A stretch of 11,667 bases of DNA from an uncultured Caryophanales bacterium. Lineage in GTDB: Bacteria > Bacillota_I > Bacilli_A > RF39 > UBA660. Position numbers and translations under genes: made by a program. Location: the NCBI GenBank assembly GCA_947168625.1, contig CAMVMQ010000024.1, positions 1-11,667 of the forward strand, given 5' to 3'. The stretch's first letter is position 1; each line of letters opens with the position of its first letter. Below, piece by piece: positions 4,995-11,619 of this stretch. The notes below the pieces were generated by a model. That model did not search any database. It had not been told where the DNA came from and saw nothing but the letters and a program-made list of their open reading frames with translations.

Positions 4995-5758
4995 AACTTG
5001 AAAATATCTCTTACAAAGATTATCTTCATGATATAACATATTCATTTATTGATGGAAAAGTAACGACTATTTTTTCTTCTCCTAATAACAAAGAAATATT
5101 ACTAAAAATAATTAAGGGAGAAATAAATGATTACACTGGTAAGATAATAAGCGATTATCATGGTACTAATATCAGCTACTGCTCCCTATATAATAATTTA
5201 TTGGGTAAGAGTGTTTTTGAAGAATTATCTCTATCTCTTGGAAAATATAATTATAAAGATGAAACGATACTTAAAAGAGTAGAAGATGCCCTTAAGATAG
5301 TTCACTTAGATAATAGTTTTCTAAATAGGAATTCAAATTCCTTATCAAGCGGGGAGAAAGTTCTTCTATCACTGGCCATATCCCTAATTACTAATCCGAA
5401 AGTAATTATACTAGATGACCCATCAATATACCTAGATAGAAAAAATATTAATAGTGTAATAAAATTACTAAGAAAGATTACCAAAAAATATAATAAAATA
5501 GTAATTGTTTCAACTGATGATATAGAATTTGCTTATTTACTAGGGGATAATTATCTTCTTTTAAAAGATGGAAAAATTGTTAGTGGTGGTGAAAAAAAAG
5601 ATCTAATAACTAATTATCAAGTATTTAGAAAAAATGGTATTAGAGAGGCAAAAATAATGGAGTTTATAAACTACATTGAAAAGAATAAAAATATTACTTT
5701 GGATAAAACTTATGATATTAAAGAACTTATGAAGGATATTTATAGAAATGTTAAGTAA
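4985..5758 (+). CDS. ecfA2: ECF transporter ATPase EcfA2, catalytic motifs degenerate
   Basis: This is the second ABC subunit of the ECF module, 257 residues. It keeps a recognisable signature, SLSSGEK (119-125), a Walker B-like VIILDDPS (140-147, catalytic Glu replaced by Asp) and a D-loop (YLD, 149-151). The Walker A has collapsed: where GxTGSGKST is expected it reads SSPNNKEIL (31-39), with no glycine and about one residue missing. The Q-loop VFQFP is not recognisable near residues 64-72, and the switch His is T177. Combined with EcfA1, neither composite ATP site has a full set of residues. The start ATG lies inside the end of ecfA1, and the 3' end overlaps ecfT by 11 bp, so translational coupling is preserved. 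Confidence 0.75.
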   Translation: MAIKLENISYKDYLHDITYSFIDGKVTTIFSSPNNKEILLKIIKGEINDYTGKIISDYHGTNISYCSLYNNLLGKSVFEELSLSLGKYNYKDETILKRVEDALKIVHLDNSFLNRNSNSLSSGEKVLLSLAISLITNPKVIILDDPSIYLDRKNINSVIKLLRKITKKYNKIVIVSTDDIEFAYLLGDNYLLLKDGKIVSGGEKKDLITNYQVFRKNGIREAKIMEFINYIEKNKNITLDKTYDIKELMKDIYRNVK

Positions 5759-6479
5759 TTACTTTGCTAGTTATATTCCAGCAAATTCAGATGTACATAG
5801 GTTAAATCCCTTATTCAAAGTATTATCACTAATAATAATGCTAATAACTTCTATCTTTATAAGTAGTTATATTGACTGTTTGATGATTACAAGTTATCTA
5901 GTCTTGTCTCTAATCAGTAGTGATATTTCTTTCAAAATATATCTAAAAGAAATAAGAATAATATATCCCTTTATTATTTTTGTTACATTTATAAATATTC
6001 TTACGCAAAGCACCTTTGTCTCATTTTTAAGTGATATATGCCGACTTATCTTTATTACTTGGTATATCTTGCTATTTGTTCATACAACTAGAATAAGTGA
6101 GATTATTTATGGTATATCTAAAATATTATTTTCGGTACATAGTTATGATAAAAAGAATGCTATCTCTTTATATATAAGTCTAGCTTTTAAGTTTCCTAGT
6201 GTATTAAAAAAAGAATTGAATAGAATTAGATATATCTATAAAGGACGAATGAAAAAAGAACTAACAATAAAAGAAAAAATAGATTTAATAAAAAATATAT
6301 ATATACAGGCTTTTCATAATTCATTAAATATTCTTGAAGATATTAGCGAATATTTTAATATTAAATTATATGGTTATGGTAAGTCTAGAACTAATTATTA
6401 TTTAAATAAATTCAGTATAAAAGAAGGTCTTTTTTTAGTACTGAATATAATCATATTTTTAATTATTATATTTTATTAA
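5748..6479 (+). CDS. ecfT: ECF transporter transmembrane subunit EcfT, divergent
   Basis: EcfT is the membrane scaffold that links the two ATPases to interchangeable substrate-binding S subunits. The 243-residue protein begins with the family hallmark YIPANSDVHRLNPLFK (9-24), then has several hydrophobic segments (about 25-57, 71-85, 97-111) and a final one at 226-243. Between them is the cytoplasmic coupling region, including LAFKFPSVLKKELNRI (145-160). The two Ala-Arg-Gly motifs that dock into the ATPases are altered: GRM at 166-168 and LYG at 207-209 by my alignment. This divergence matches that of the ATPases. No S-component gene is visible in the window. It overlaps ecfA2 and lies 14 bp before truA. 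Confidence 0.8.
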   Translation: MLSNYFASYIPANSDVHRLNPLFKVLSLIIMLITSIFISSYIDCLMITSYLVLSLISSDISFKIYLKEIRIIYPFIIFVTFINILTQSTFVSFLSDICRLIFITWYILLFVHTTRISEIIYGISKILFSVHSYDKKNAISLYISLAFKFPSVLKKELNRIRYIYKGRMKKELTIKEKIDLIKNIYIQAFHNSLNILEDISEYFNIKLYGYGKSRTNYYLNKFSIKEGLFLVLNIIIFLIIIFY

Positions 6480-6493
6480 TGGAGGTATTATAA

Positions 6494-7234
6494 ATGCGAT
6501 ATTTAATAACTGTTTCCTATGATGGAACTTATTTTAAAGGATATCAAAAGCAACCAAAACAAAGAACTGTTCAAGGAGAAATTGAAAAAGCATTGAAAGA
6601 AATAAACGGTGGAAATAAAGTTGATATACATGCCTCAGGTCGAACTGATGCAGGTGTTCACGCTATGGCTCAAAAAATTCATTTTGATTTAGAAAAAAAA
6701 TTACCTTTAGATAAACTTTGCAAGGGATTAAATTCTCTTCTTCCTGATGATATATTTGTTCGAAACTGTGCTGAAGTACCCGATGATTTTCATGCAAGAT
6801 TTTCCGCTATTGGTAAGGAATATATTTATAAGCTTAATATGGGAGAGTATAATCCTTTAGAAAGAAATTATGTTTACCAGTATAATGATAAATTAGATGT
6901 TGTCGAAATGGAACGAGCTATGAAATATTTAGAGGGAGAGCACAATTTTAAGTCATTTACTAAAGCAGACGAAGAAAAAGATGATTATGTTAGAACAATA
7001 TCCCAGACTAATCTAGTAAGAGATCCGAAAAATCTAAATAAACTTACCTTTATCTTCGTTGGCACTGGATTTCTAAGATATATGGTTCGTAACATAATGG
7101 GAACTTTAATCATGGTTGGTGAGGGAAAAATAAGAAGTGAAGAGATAATTAATATTTTAAAAAAAGAAGACCGTACAGCAGCTGGTAAAACCGCTAATCC
7201 AGAAGGATTATATTTAAAAAATGTTTTTTACTAA
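6494..7234 (+). CDS. truA: tRNA pseudouridine(38-40) synthase TruA
   Basis: TruA converts uridines 38, 39 and 40 in the anticodon stem-loop of many tRNAs to pseudouridine. The 246-residue protein is full length for the family. The catalytic block GRTDAGVHA contains D52. Other family blocks are VSYDGTYFKGYQKQP (7-21), RTVQGEIEKAL, DDFHARFSAIGKEYIYKL and GFLRYMVRNIMGTL. GGAGG lies 10 bp before the ATG. It follows ecfT by 14 bp, the standard Bacillota ecf-truA order, and all TruA motifs are intact, unlike its operon partners. Confidence 0.96.
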   Translation: MRYLITVSYDGTYFKGYQKQPKQRTVQGEIEKALKEINGGNKVDIHASGRTDAGVHAMAQKIHFDLEKKLPLDKLCKGLNSLLPDDIFVRNCAEVPDDFHARFSAIGKEYIYKLNMGEYNPLERNYVYQYNDKLDVVEMERAMKYLEGEHNFKSFTKADEEKDDYVRTISQTNLVRDPKNLNKLTFIFVGTGFLRYMVRNIMGTLIMVGEGKIRSEEIINILKKEDRTAAGKTANPEGLYLKNVFY

Positions 7235-7263
7235 TTTACAATATTAATTTTATATAATATAAT
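7235..7263 (+). promoter_or_regulatory. Promoter of the 7286-8336 two-gene unit
   Basis: TTTACA (7235-7240), 17 bp, consensus TATAAT (7258-7263), located 22 bp before the start codon at 7286, with an AAGGAAG ribosome binding site between. Confidence 0.65.
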
Positions 7264-7285
7264 GAGAAAGAAGGAAGTGTTATAA

Positions 7286-7816
7286 ATGGGAAGAGAACTA
7301 AGAAGAAAAGAAGCTAAAAGAGATGGTAGAAATGTCAAAGAAGTTCAAAAAGCAAATAAGAATAATAGTATTACTTCAAAAAACTTAATTAGGATTATTA
7401 TTGCACTTATTGTCCTTTTTGTTTTAACATATTTATTAACAGGTGTTTTTGCTACTAAAGATATCAAATGGTTTAGCAAAAAAGATAAAAATAGTGATGA
7501 AGAGGAAATAAGTATTCAAAATAGAATTCTAGGTATTGATTCCTTAAAGCAAAAAGACCGTGAGTATTATGTCTATTTTTATAATCCAGATAAAGAGGAT
7601 GAATCAGTAACAAGTATTGTTAATACACTAGCAGCCACTATCTACCGTGTTGATTTATCCGATGCCTTCAATGCTAATTTTATTGGTACTCCATCGGGAA
7701 TTGTTAGTGATATTAACGATTTAAAAGTAGAAAATGAAGCCGTTATTAAAGTTGATGATGGAATAATCACTGAGTTTTATGGTAATAAAGAAGAAATAAA
7801 ATCATTAGAAGATTAA
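7286..7816 (+). CDS. Membrane-anchored protein with possible thioredoxin-like domain lacking CxxC
   Basis: A 176-residue protein. A very basic cytoplasmic start (MGRELRRKEAKRDGRN) leads to one transmembrane helix at about 34-56, then a charged linker (61-80) and an outer domain. The outer part (92-175) runs EYYVYFYNPDKED, then a helix, VYRVDL, and finally EAVIKVDDGIITEFYGNKEEI. This order resembles a thioredoxin fold (strand, redox loop, helix, strand, final hairpin with xxDGxxxxxxG). The loop that would hold CxxC reads PDKED, and the protein has no cysteine at all, so it would not be a redox enzyme; a chaperone or binding role is possible. The fold call is inference. It has its own promoter and lies 22 bp before the HAD gene. 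Confidence 0.65.
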   Translation: MGRELRRKEAKRDGRNVKEVQKANKNNSITSKNLIRIIIALIVLFVLTYLLTGVFATKDIKWFSKKDKNSDEEEISIQNRILGIDSLKQKDREYYVYFYNPDKEDESVTSIVNTLAATIYRVDLSDAFNANFIGTPSGIVSDINDLKVENEAVIKVDDGIITEFYGNKEEIKSLED

Positions 7817-7838
7817 TATAAGTAGGGAAAGTGTTATT

Positions 7839-8336
7839 GTGCAAAAACTATATTTAGATTGTGATGGGGTAATTCTTGACACCATCAATAATTCTTATCG
7901 AATGATAAAAGAAAAAGGTATTACCACAAGTGATGAGATAAATGAGTTCTATCAGAATCTTAATTGGAATGATTTAATAAGAGACTCAGGCGAAATAGAT
8001 AATTCTATTGCCAAAATTAAAAAGTTGGAGTCATATTTTGATATAAGCATACTTACCCACGTTATTTCTGGTAAAGAAGCATCTGCAAAAATTAAGTATT
8101 TTAAAAAAGTACTTCCTAATATAGAAGTAATTATCGTCCCTAAGAGAATTGAAAAGGCTGATTTAATTAATCCTTATAGTTCGATTCTAGTAGATGATTT
8201 TGTTCCTAATTTAGAAAAATGGGAAGAAAAAGGTGGTATCAGTATTAAATTTTCTGATACAGGAAAACCCTGCAAGTATATTACAATAAGCGATTTACTA
8301 GAACTAAAAGAAATTGATTTTAAAAATATTGTTTAA
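7839..8336 (+). CDS. HAD-superfamily hydrolase, probable 5'-nucleotidase-like phosphatase
   Basis: A 165-residue cytoplasmic protein with the HAD motifs in order: LDCDGVILDT at 6-15 (nucleophile D7, acid D9), ILTHV with T73 as motif II, a basic residue around K102-K106 as motif III, and ILVDDFVPNL with D119/D120 as motif IV. The small cap and overall size resemble the NT5C/YqfW group of deoxynucleotidase-like phosphatases; the substrate cannot be read from sequence. The start is a GTG with a modest GGGAAAG site upstream. No in-frame ATG precedes motif I, so GTG is the only sensible start. It is the second gene of a two-gene unit and ends just before a strong terminator. Confidence 0.8.
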   Translation: MQKLYLDCDGVILDTINNSYRMIKEKGITTSDEINEFYQNLNWNDLIRDSGEIDNSIAKIKKLESYFDISILTHVISGKEASAKIKYFKKVLPNIEVIIVPKRIEKADLINPYSSILVDDFVPNLEKWEEKGGISIKFSDTGKPCKYITISDLLELKEIDFKNIV

Positions 8337-8341
8337 GAGAG

Positions 8342-8370
8342 AAAAAGATAGAAATATCTTTTTTTTATTT
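8342..8370 (+). terminator. Rho-independent terminator after the HAD gene
   Basis: A 9-bp perfect stem (8342-8350 with 8355-8363) closed by a GAAA tetraloop and running into a T tract. Confidence 0.85.
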
Positions 8371-8377
8371 TAAAGTA

Positions 8378-8406
8378 TTGAAAAAAAATAAAAAGTTTGG
8401 TATCAT
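8378..8406 (+). promoter_or_regulatory. Promoter of the paralogous exported-protein pair
   Basis: TTGAAA (8378-8383), 17 bp, TATCAT (8401-8406) with a TGG extension just before the -10. It lies 24 bp before the start codon at 8431. Confidence 0.7.
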
Positions 8407-8430
8407 TTAATAGTAGAAGGATGTGCGTAA

Positions 8431-9072
8431 ATGGAAGGCAATATTTCTTATAAAAAAGGTATTATAATAATGATATATGTTTTTGCTATAATTTTCATGT
8501 TTTTTGGCATATCATTTTCTTATTTTTCTGCACGTGCAAAGTCAGAAAATCAAGCTTTAAATACTAAATCAGGCAAACTAAATTTATCACTTGAAGTTGC
8601 TTCTAAATATAGTGGCTTTAAATTAATACCAACTGCCGATGAAGATATTATGAAAGCATATCATCAGAAATGTTTGGATGATAATGGAAATGGTGCTTGT
8701 GTTGCCTATGATATAATCGTATCTAATGATACAGCAAGACAAGATGTTGTTGGTACTATAGATTTTAATATTAATCATATTGAGAATTTAAGCTATATTG
8801 TTTTAGATGAAGGGGAAAATATTTATCAAGATACTGTAAAGATAAATGATAAGATAAATAATTTACCATTAGGAGAGCGCTTTATTTTAGAAAATGCTCT
8901 AGAAACAGGAATTCCTACGAAGAAAAAGTTTACTTTAATTATCTGGCTTAGTAATTATGATTATGATCAAGATGAAGACAAAAATGGTAGCTTTACAGCA
9001 TCAGTTACTTATAATTCTATTTATGGTCAAAAATTAACATCTAATGTTTCTGGAACTGAAAAGGGGGAATAG
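8431..9072 (+). CDS. Exported TasA/CalY-like protein, paralog 1
   Basis: A 213-residue surface or secreted protein. A lysine-bearing start is followed by a hydrophobic segment (about 10-30) ending in FSYFSARA, then LNTKSGKLNLSLEV. This resembles the signal and early mature part of SipW-dependent TasA/camelysin proteins, which form fibres or sit on the surface. C81 and C90 bracket an acidic loop (LDDNGNGA) that looks like a calcium loop. YDIIVSN, LIIWLSN with W172, and a beta-rich C-terminus with another acidic stretch (DYDQDEDKNG, 177-186) follow. It aligns with the next gene in length, Cys pair and Trp position, so the two are tandem duplicates. No SipW peptidase is nearby. The family call is inference; export and paralogy are well supported. 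Confidence 0.7.
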   Translation: MEGNISYKKGIIIMIYVFAIIFMFFGISFSYFSARAKSENQALNTKSGKLNLSLEVASKYSGFKLIPTADEDIMKAYHQKCLDDNGNGACVAYDIIVSNDTARQDVVGTIDFNINHIENLSYIVLDEGENIYQDTVKINDKINNLPLGERFILENALETGIPTKKKFTLIIWLSNYDYDQDEDKNGSFTASVTYNSIYGQKLTSNVSGTEKGE

Positions 9073-9078
9073 TTAATT

Positions 9079-9705
9079 ATGAATAAAACTCTTAAAATGT
9101 CCATTATTAGTGTTATTGCAATTATAGTTGTTACTATTTTGGGTACAACTTTTGCTTATTTTTATGCCATAGCAAATGGAAACGGCGATAATATAACTGG
9201 AGATACTTTTAATTTTAAAGCAACTTTAGATACTAATACAATTTATCAAGCTACTAAGTTATTCCCTTTGAGCAATAACCTAGTACAAACTGCAATTAGT
9301 AAAGCAAATAATAAATGTATTGATAAAAATAATCGAGATGTTTGTTCTTTATATCGAATAACTCTTTCCAATACCGGTGATTCTATTACCTTGCACCCAT
9401 ATATAACAACAACATCTACGACATATACTACAACTAATCTAAAAGCACAGTTATATGATGATAGTTTTCATCCAGTTAGCGATGTTATGACAGTTTCTAA
9501 TGATAGTAATGGTAAAGTATACTTTACTGCAAGTGAGGGAAATTTAGCCATTAATTTAGGCTCTTCTAATAAAAGTTATTACTTGGTAGTTTGGATTATG
9601 GAAACTTCAAGTTCACAAGTTAATGATCAAGGAAAATCATTTAGTGGTACTATTACTTTTGAAGGCGAAAATGGGGAAAGTGCAAATATTGATTTTTCGA
9701 CATAA
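9079..9705 (+). CDS. Exported TasA/CalY-like protein, paralog 2
   Basis: A 208-residue protein with a signal/anchor segment at about 8-30 (SIISVIAIIVVTILGTTFAYF). ITGDTFNFKATL follows, again like the start of mature TasA/CalY proteins. C80 and C89 (C-X8-C, KCIDKNNRDVCSLY) and W172 occupy the same positions as in the preceding gene, and the Ser/Thr-rich middle (110-120) suggests an extracellular beta-sandwich. The ribosome binding site GGGGGAA lies in the last codons of the upstream gene, and the gap is 6 bp, so the pair is one operon. It is followed by a terminator. Fibre, pilus-like or adhesion roles are possible; none can be shown. Confidence 0.7.
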   Translation: MNKTLKMSIISVIAIIVVTILGTTFAYFYAIANGNGDNITGDTFNFKATLDTNTIYQATKLFPLSNNLVQTAISKANNKCIDKNNRDVCSLYRITLSNTGDSITLHPYITTTSTTYTTTNLKAQLYDDSFHPVSDVMTVSNDSNGKVYFTASEGNLAINLGSSNKSYYLVVWIMETSSSQVNDQGKSFSGTITFEGENGESANIDFST

Positions 9706-9722
9706 ATATGAAAATAACAAAT

Positions 9723-9765
9723 AAAATATACTGTAACAAAAAAAGGTTGACAGTATATTTTTTTT
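9723..9765 (+). terminator. Terminator of the exported-protein operon, overlapping the rpsP promoter
   Basis: A 12-bp perfect stem (9723-9734 with 9750-9761), with AAC/GTT able to extend it inward, followed by a T run to 9765. The loop and right arm also contain the -35 of the next promoter. Confidence 0.8.
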
Positions 9766-9775
9766 ATGCTAAAAT
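9747..9775 (+). promoter_or_regulatory. Promoter of rpsP-khpA
   Basis: Consensus TTGACA (9747-9752), 17-bp spacer, TAAAAT (9770-9775) with TGC just upstream, an extended -10. The -35 overlaps the right arm of the upstream terminator and the spacer is its T tract. Confidence 0.8.
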
Positions 9776-9801
9776 ACTAACAGAAAGAGAGGTAATATAT
9801 T

Positions 9802-10074
9802 ATGGCAGTAAAAATTAGACTTAAAAGAATGGGAGCAAAGAAGGCACCTTTTTATCGTTTAGTAGTAGCAGATTCACGTAGTCCTAGAGATGGAAGATTT
9901 ATTGAAACAATTGGTACATATAATCCATTAGTTAATCCTACTGAAATAAAAATAGATGAGGAAAAGACTATGAAATGGCTTAATAATGGAGCTATTCCTA
10001 CTGATACAGTAAAAAATATTTTAAGTAAAGCAGGAATTATGGAAAAATTCCATAATAGTAAGCAAGGTAAATAA
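9802..10074 (+). CDS. rpsP: 30S ribosomal protein S16
   Basis: S16 is a small-subunit assembly protein that binds 16S rRNA. The 90-residue length is normal. The start AVKIRLKRMGAKKAPFYRLV and the blocks VADSRSPRDGRFIETIGTYNP and GAIPTDTVKNILSKAGI are diagnostic. GAGAGG precedes the ATG. Its stop overlaps the khpA start by one base, the usual tight pairing. The other members of the common Bacillota cluster (ffh upstream; rimM and trmD downstream) are absent here, and a terminator follows khpA. Confidence 0.97.
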   Translation: MAVKIRLKRMGAKKAPFYRLVVADSRSPRDGRFIETIGTYNPLVNPTEIKIDEEKTMKWLNNGAIPTDTVKNILSKAGIMEKFHNSKQGK

Positions 10075-10325
10075 TGGATAATTTAATTAGTTTAACTGAA
10101 TTAATCATTAAAAATCTTGTTAATGATAAAGATAGTGTATCAGTAAAAGAATTTGAATCAGATGAGGAAAAAACATTACTAATTGAAGTTATGGTATCAG
10201 AAGGTGATGTTGCAAAAGTAATAGGACATGGTGGTAAGACTATTAATGCTATTAGAACTATTGTACAGGCAGCATCATTTGAGGAAGATAATAAATTAGT
10301 AAAGATAAATGTTGATTCTTATTAA
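10074..10325 (+). CDS. khpA: KH-domain RNA-binding protein KhpA
   Basis: An 83-residue single KH-domain protein. In other Bacillota KhpA forms a complex with KhpB/EloR and affects cell elongation and RNA stability. The RNA-binding GxxG loop is IGHGGKT (about residues 51-57) inside VAKVIGHGGKTINAIRTIV; length and position directly after rpsP match the family. ATG shares its first base with the rpsP stop, implying translational coupling. It is more acidic at the N-terminus than many homologs (DEEKTLLIEVMVSEGD). Confidence 0.93.
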   Translation: MDNLISLTELIIKNLVNDKDSVSVKEFESDEEKTLLIEVMVSEGDVAKVIGHGGKTINAIRTIVQAASFEEDNKLVKINVDSY

Positions 10326-10355
10326 TAGAGAGTATAATTACTTTCTATTTTTTTT
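10325..10355 (+). terminator. Rho-independent terminator after khpA
   Basis: A 9-bp stem with one G-T pair (10325-10333 with 10340-10348), a 6-nt loop and an eight-T run. The stem begins at the last base of the khpA stop codon. Confidence 0.8.
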
Positions 10356-10357
10356 AA

Positions 10358-10394
10358 CCGCTTCGCTAACAAATTAATTATCATTAATTTGCGG
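10358..10394. repeat. Hairpin-forming inverted repeat of unknown role
   Basis: CAAATTAAT (10370-10378) and ATTAATTTG (10383-10391) form a perfect 9-bp stem with a TATC loop, and CCG (10358-10360) can pair with CGG (10392-10394) across a 9-nt bulge. No T run follows on either strand, so it is not an obvious terminator. It could be a transcript structure or operator; the role is not clear. Confidence 0.4.
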
Positions 10395-10443
10395 ATACTC
10401 TATTATAAGAATATTCCTTTATAAGTATTCATTTAATATATAC

Positions 10444-10475
10444 TTGAAAAAAAAGCAAACATATGTTACTATAAT
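10444..10475 (+). promoter_or_regulatory. Putative promoter of the transglutaminase-like gene
   Basis: A consensus -10 TATAAT (10470-10475) sits about 20 bp before the start codon. The nearest -35, TTGAAA (10444-10449), is 20 bp away, longer than ideal, so the promoter may be weak or activator-dependent. Confidence 0.45.
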
Positions 10476-10496
10476 AATCGTCTTTAAGGGGGATTT

Positions 10497-11585
10497 ATGG
10501 AAAATAATATATTTAAAGAATTATGTGAAAAAATAAATTATAATACATATACTGATATTCAACACTTAATAATAGGTACTGAACTAGGATTAAGCTTGTC
10601 AAGGAGAATAATACCAATGGATATTAATATTAGTTCCGGAATGGCTATTGCTTCTGCTGCGCTTGGTTTTGCATTCTTTCTTTCAATATATTCACATGGT
10701 AAGAGTTATACCAAAGATATATCAGAAATAAGATCATTATATAATGAATTTATCAATAATTATAAGAAACTAAATAGAAACTTTGATTTAAATAATCCTA
10801 TTGAAATATATACTATGTTTAATTATCTTCTATATAAAGGTTATTTATCAAAAAATAAAGAATTTAACTTTTCTAAAAAAGGTGTAAGGGAAGTATATGG
10901 ATTATCTGGAATAAATATTTTAAATGGAACTGGAGTATGTAGACATATTTCAGAAATGCTTGATGATATCTTAAATAGTGAAGGAATTAATTCAAAACAA
11001 TTAACAGTTCACAGTGGCGATTATATAATAAATGTTGATATCTTAAAAGAAAACAAGTATACAAGGGAAGAACTTACTCACTATTTAAAAAAACATTCAA
11101 TGGATGAAGATACATATAAAATGGGAATGCTTTTAATAGAAAAATTAGTTGATGAAATGCATCAAAATATTGAAATATCATTTAAATCAAAAAAAGATAA
11201 AAATATTTTAACTAGAACATTTGGAAATCATGCAATAACATTTGCTGTATATGATGATAAAGCATATTTCTTAGACCCCACACAATCGAGAATATATCGA
11301 ATGAGTGACACTAATAGAAATACATTATGCGATGTCTATGGTGATGTTCCAATTAAATTAAAAACTTCAATTATAAATGATAGCCTAAAAAATTATAAAA
11401 TGCTTAAAGAGAATTTATCAAAACCAAGTATACCACTAGAAGAAGAACAACAATTAGTTGAAGAAACAAAGAATATATGTGAAAATAATACTGATATATT
11501 TGAACATTTCTATAAAAATAATAGTGAACTATATGATGAAGTTTCAAATAAAGTATTAAAGTTAAGAAAGACAATTATTCGATAA
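10497..11585 (+). CDS. Membrane-anchored transglutaminase-like (papain-fold) protein
   Basis: A 362-residue protein I cannot assign to a named gene. Residues about 46-65 (SSGMAIASAALGFAFFLSIY) are a likely membrane segment. The middle holds a transglutaminase-like triad in the correct order: C148 in GTGVCRHISEMLDDIL, H245 in FGNHAITFAVYDD, and D260 in AYFLDPTQSRIY. Such domains act as cysteine proteases, peptide amidases or crosslinking enzymes, or are inactive binders. The C-terminal ~100 residues (about 275-362) are helical and charged, with possible coiled-coil stretches. AAGGGGG precedes the ATG. It is a single-gene unit bounded by terminators, with no partner that indicates its substrate. 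The triad is seen directly; enzyme activity is inferred. Confidence 0.72.
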   Translation: MENNIFKELCEKINYNTYTDIQHLIIGTELGLSLSRRIIPMDINISSGMAIASAALGFAFFLSIYSHGKSYTKDISEIRSLYNEFINNYKKLNRNFDLNNPIEIYTMFNYLLYKGYLSKNKEFNFSKKGVREVYGLSGINILNGTGVCRHISEMLDDILNSEGINSKQLTVHSGDYIINVDILKENKYTREELTHYLKKHSMDEDTYKMGMLLIEKLVDEMHQNIEISFKSKKDKNILTRTFGNHAITFAVYDDKAYFLDPTQSRIYRMSDTNRNTLCDVYGDVPIKLKTSIINDSLKNYKMLKENLSKPSIPLEEEQQLVEETKNICENNTDIFEHFYKNNSELYDEVSNKVLKLRKTIIR

Positions 11586-11587
11586 CT

Positions 11588-11619
11588 AAAAAAAGAATGC
11601 TATATGTATTCTTTTTTTT
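11588..11619 (+). terminator. Rho-independent terminator after the transglutaminase-like gene
   Basis: A 13-bp A/T-rich stem with one G-T pair (11588-11600 with 11606-11618) and a TATAT loop, ending in a T run. The symmetric A and T tracts could also serve the reverse strand. Nothing else is identifiable from 11620 to the window end. Confidence 0.8.

Noticed and set aside
5302..5484. Reverse-strand 60-residue open frame
   Set aside because: It is antisense to ecfA2 and shows no protein-like features of its own.
4206..6479. ecf genes as frameshifted pseudogenes
   Set aside because: All three frames are intact, near family length and keep overlapping starts and stops; the changes are substitutions in motifs, not disruptions.
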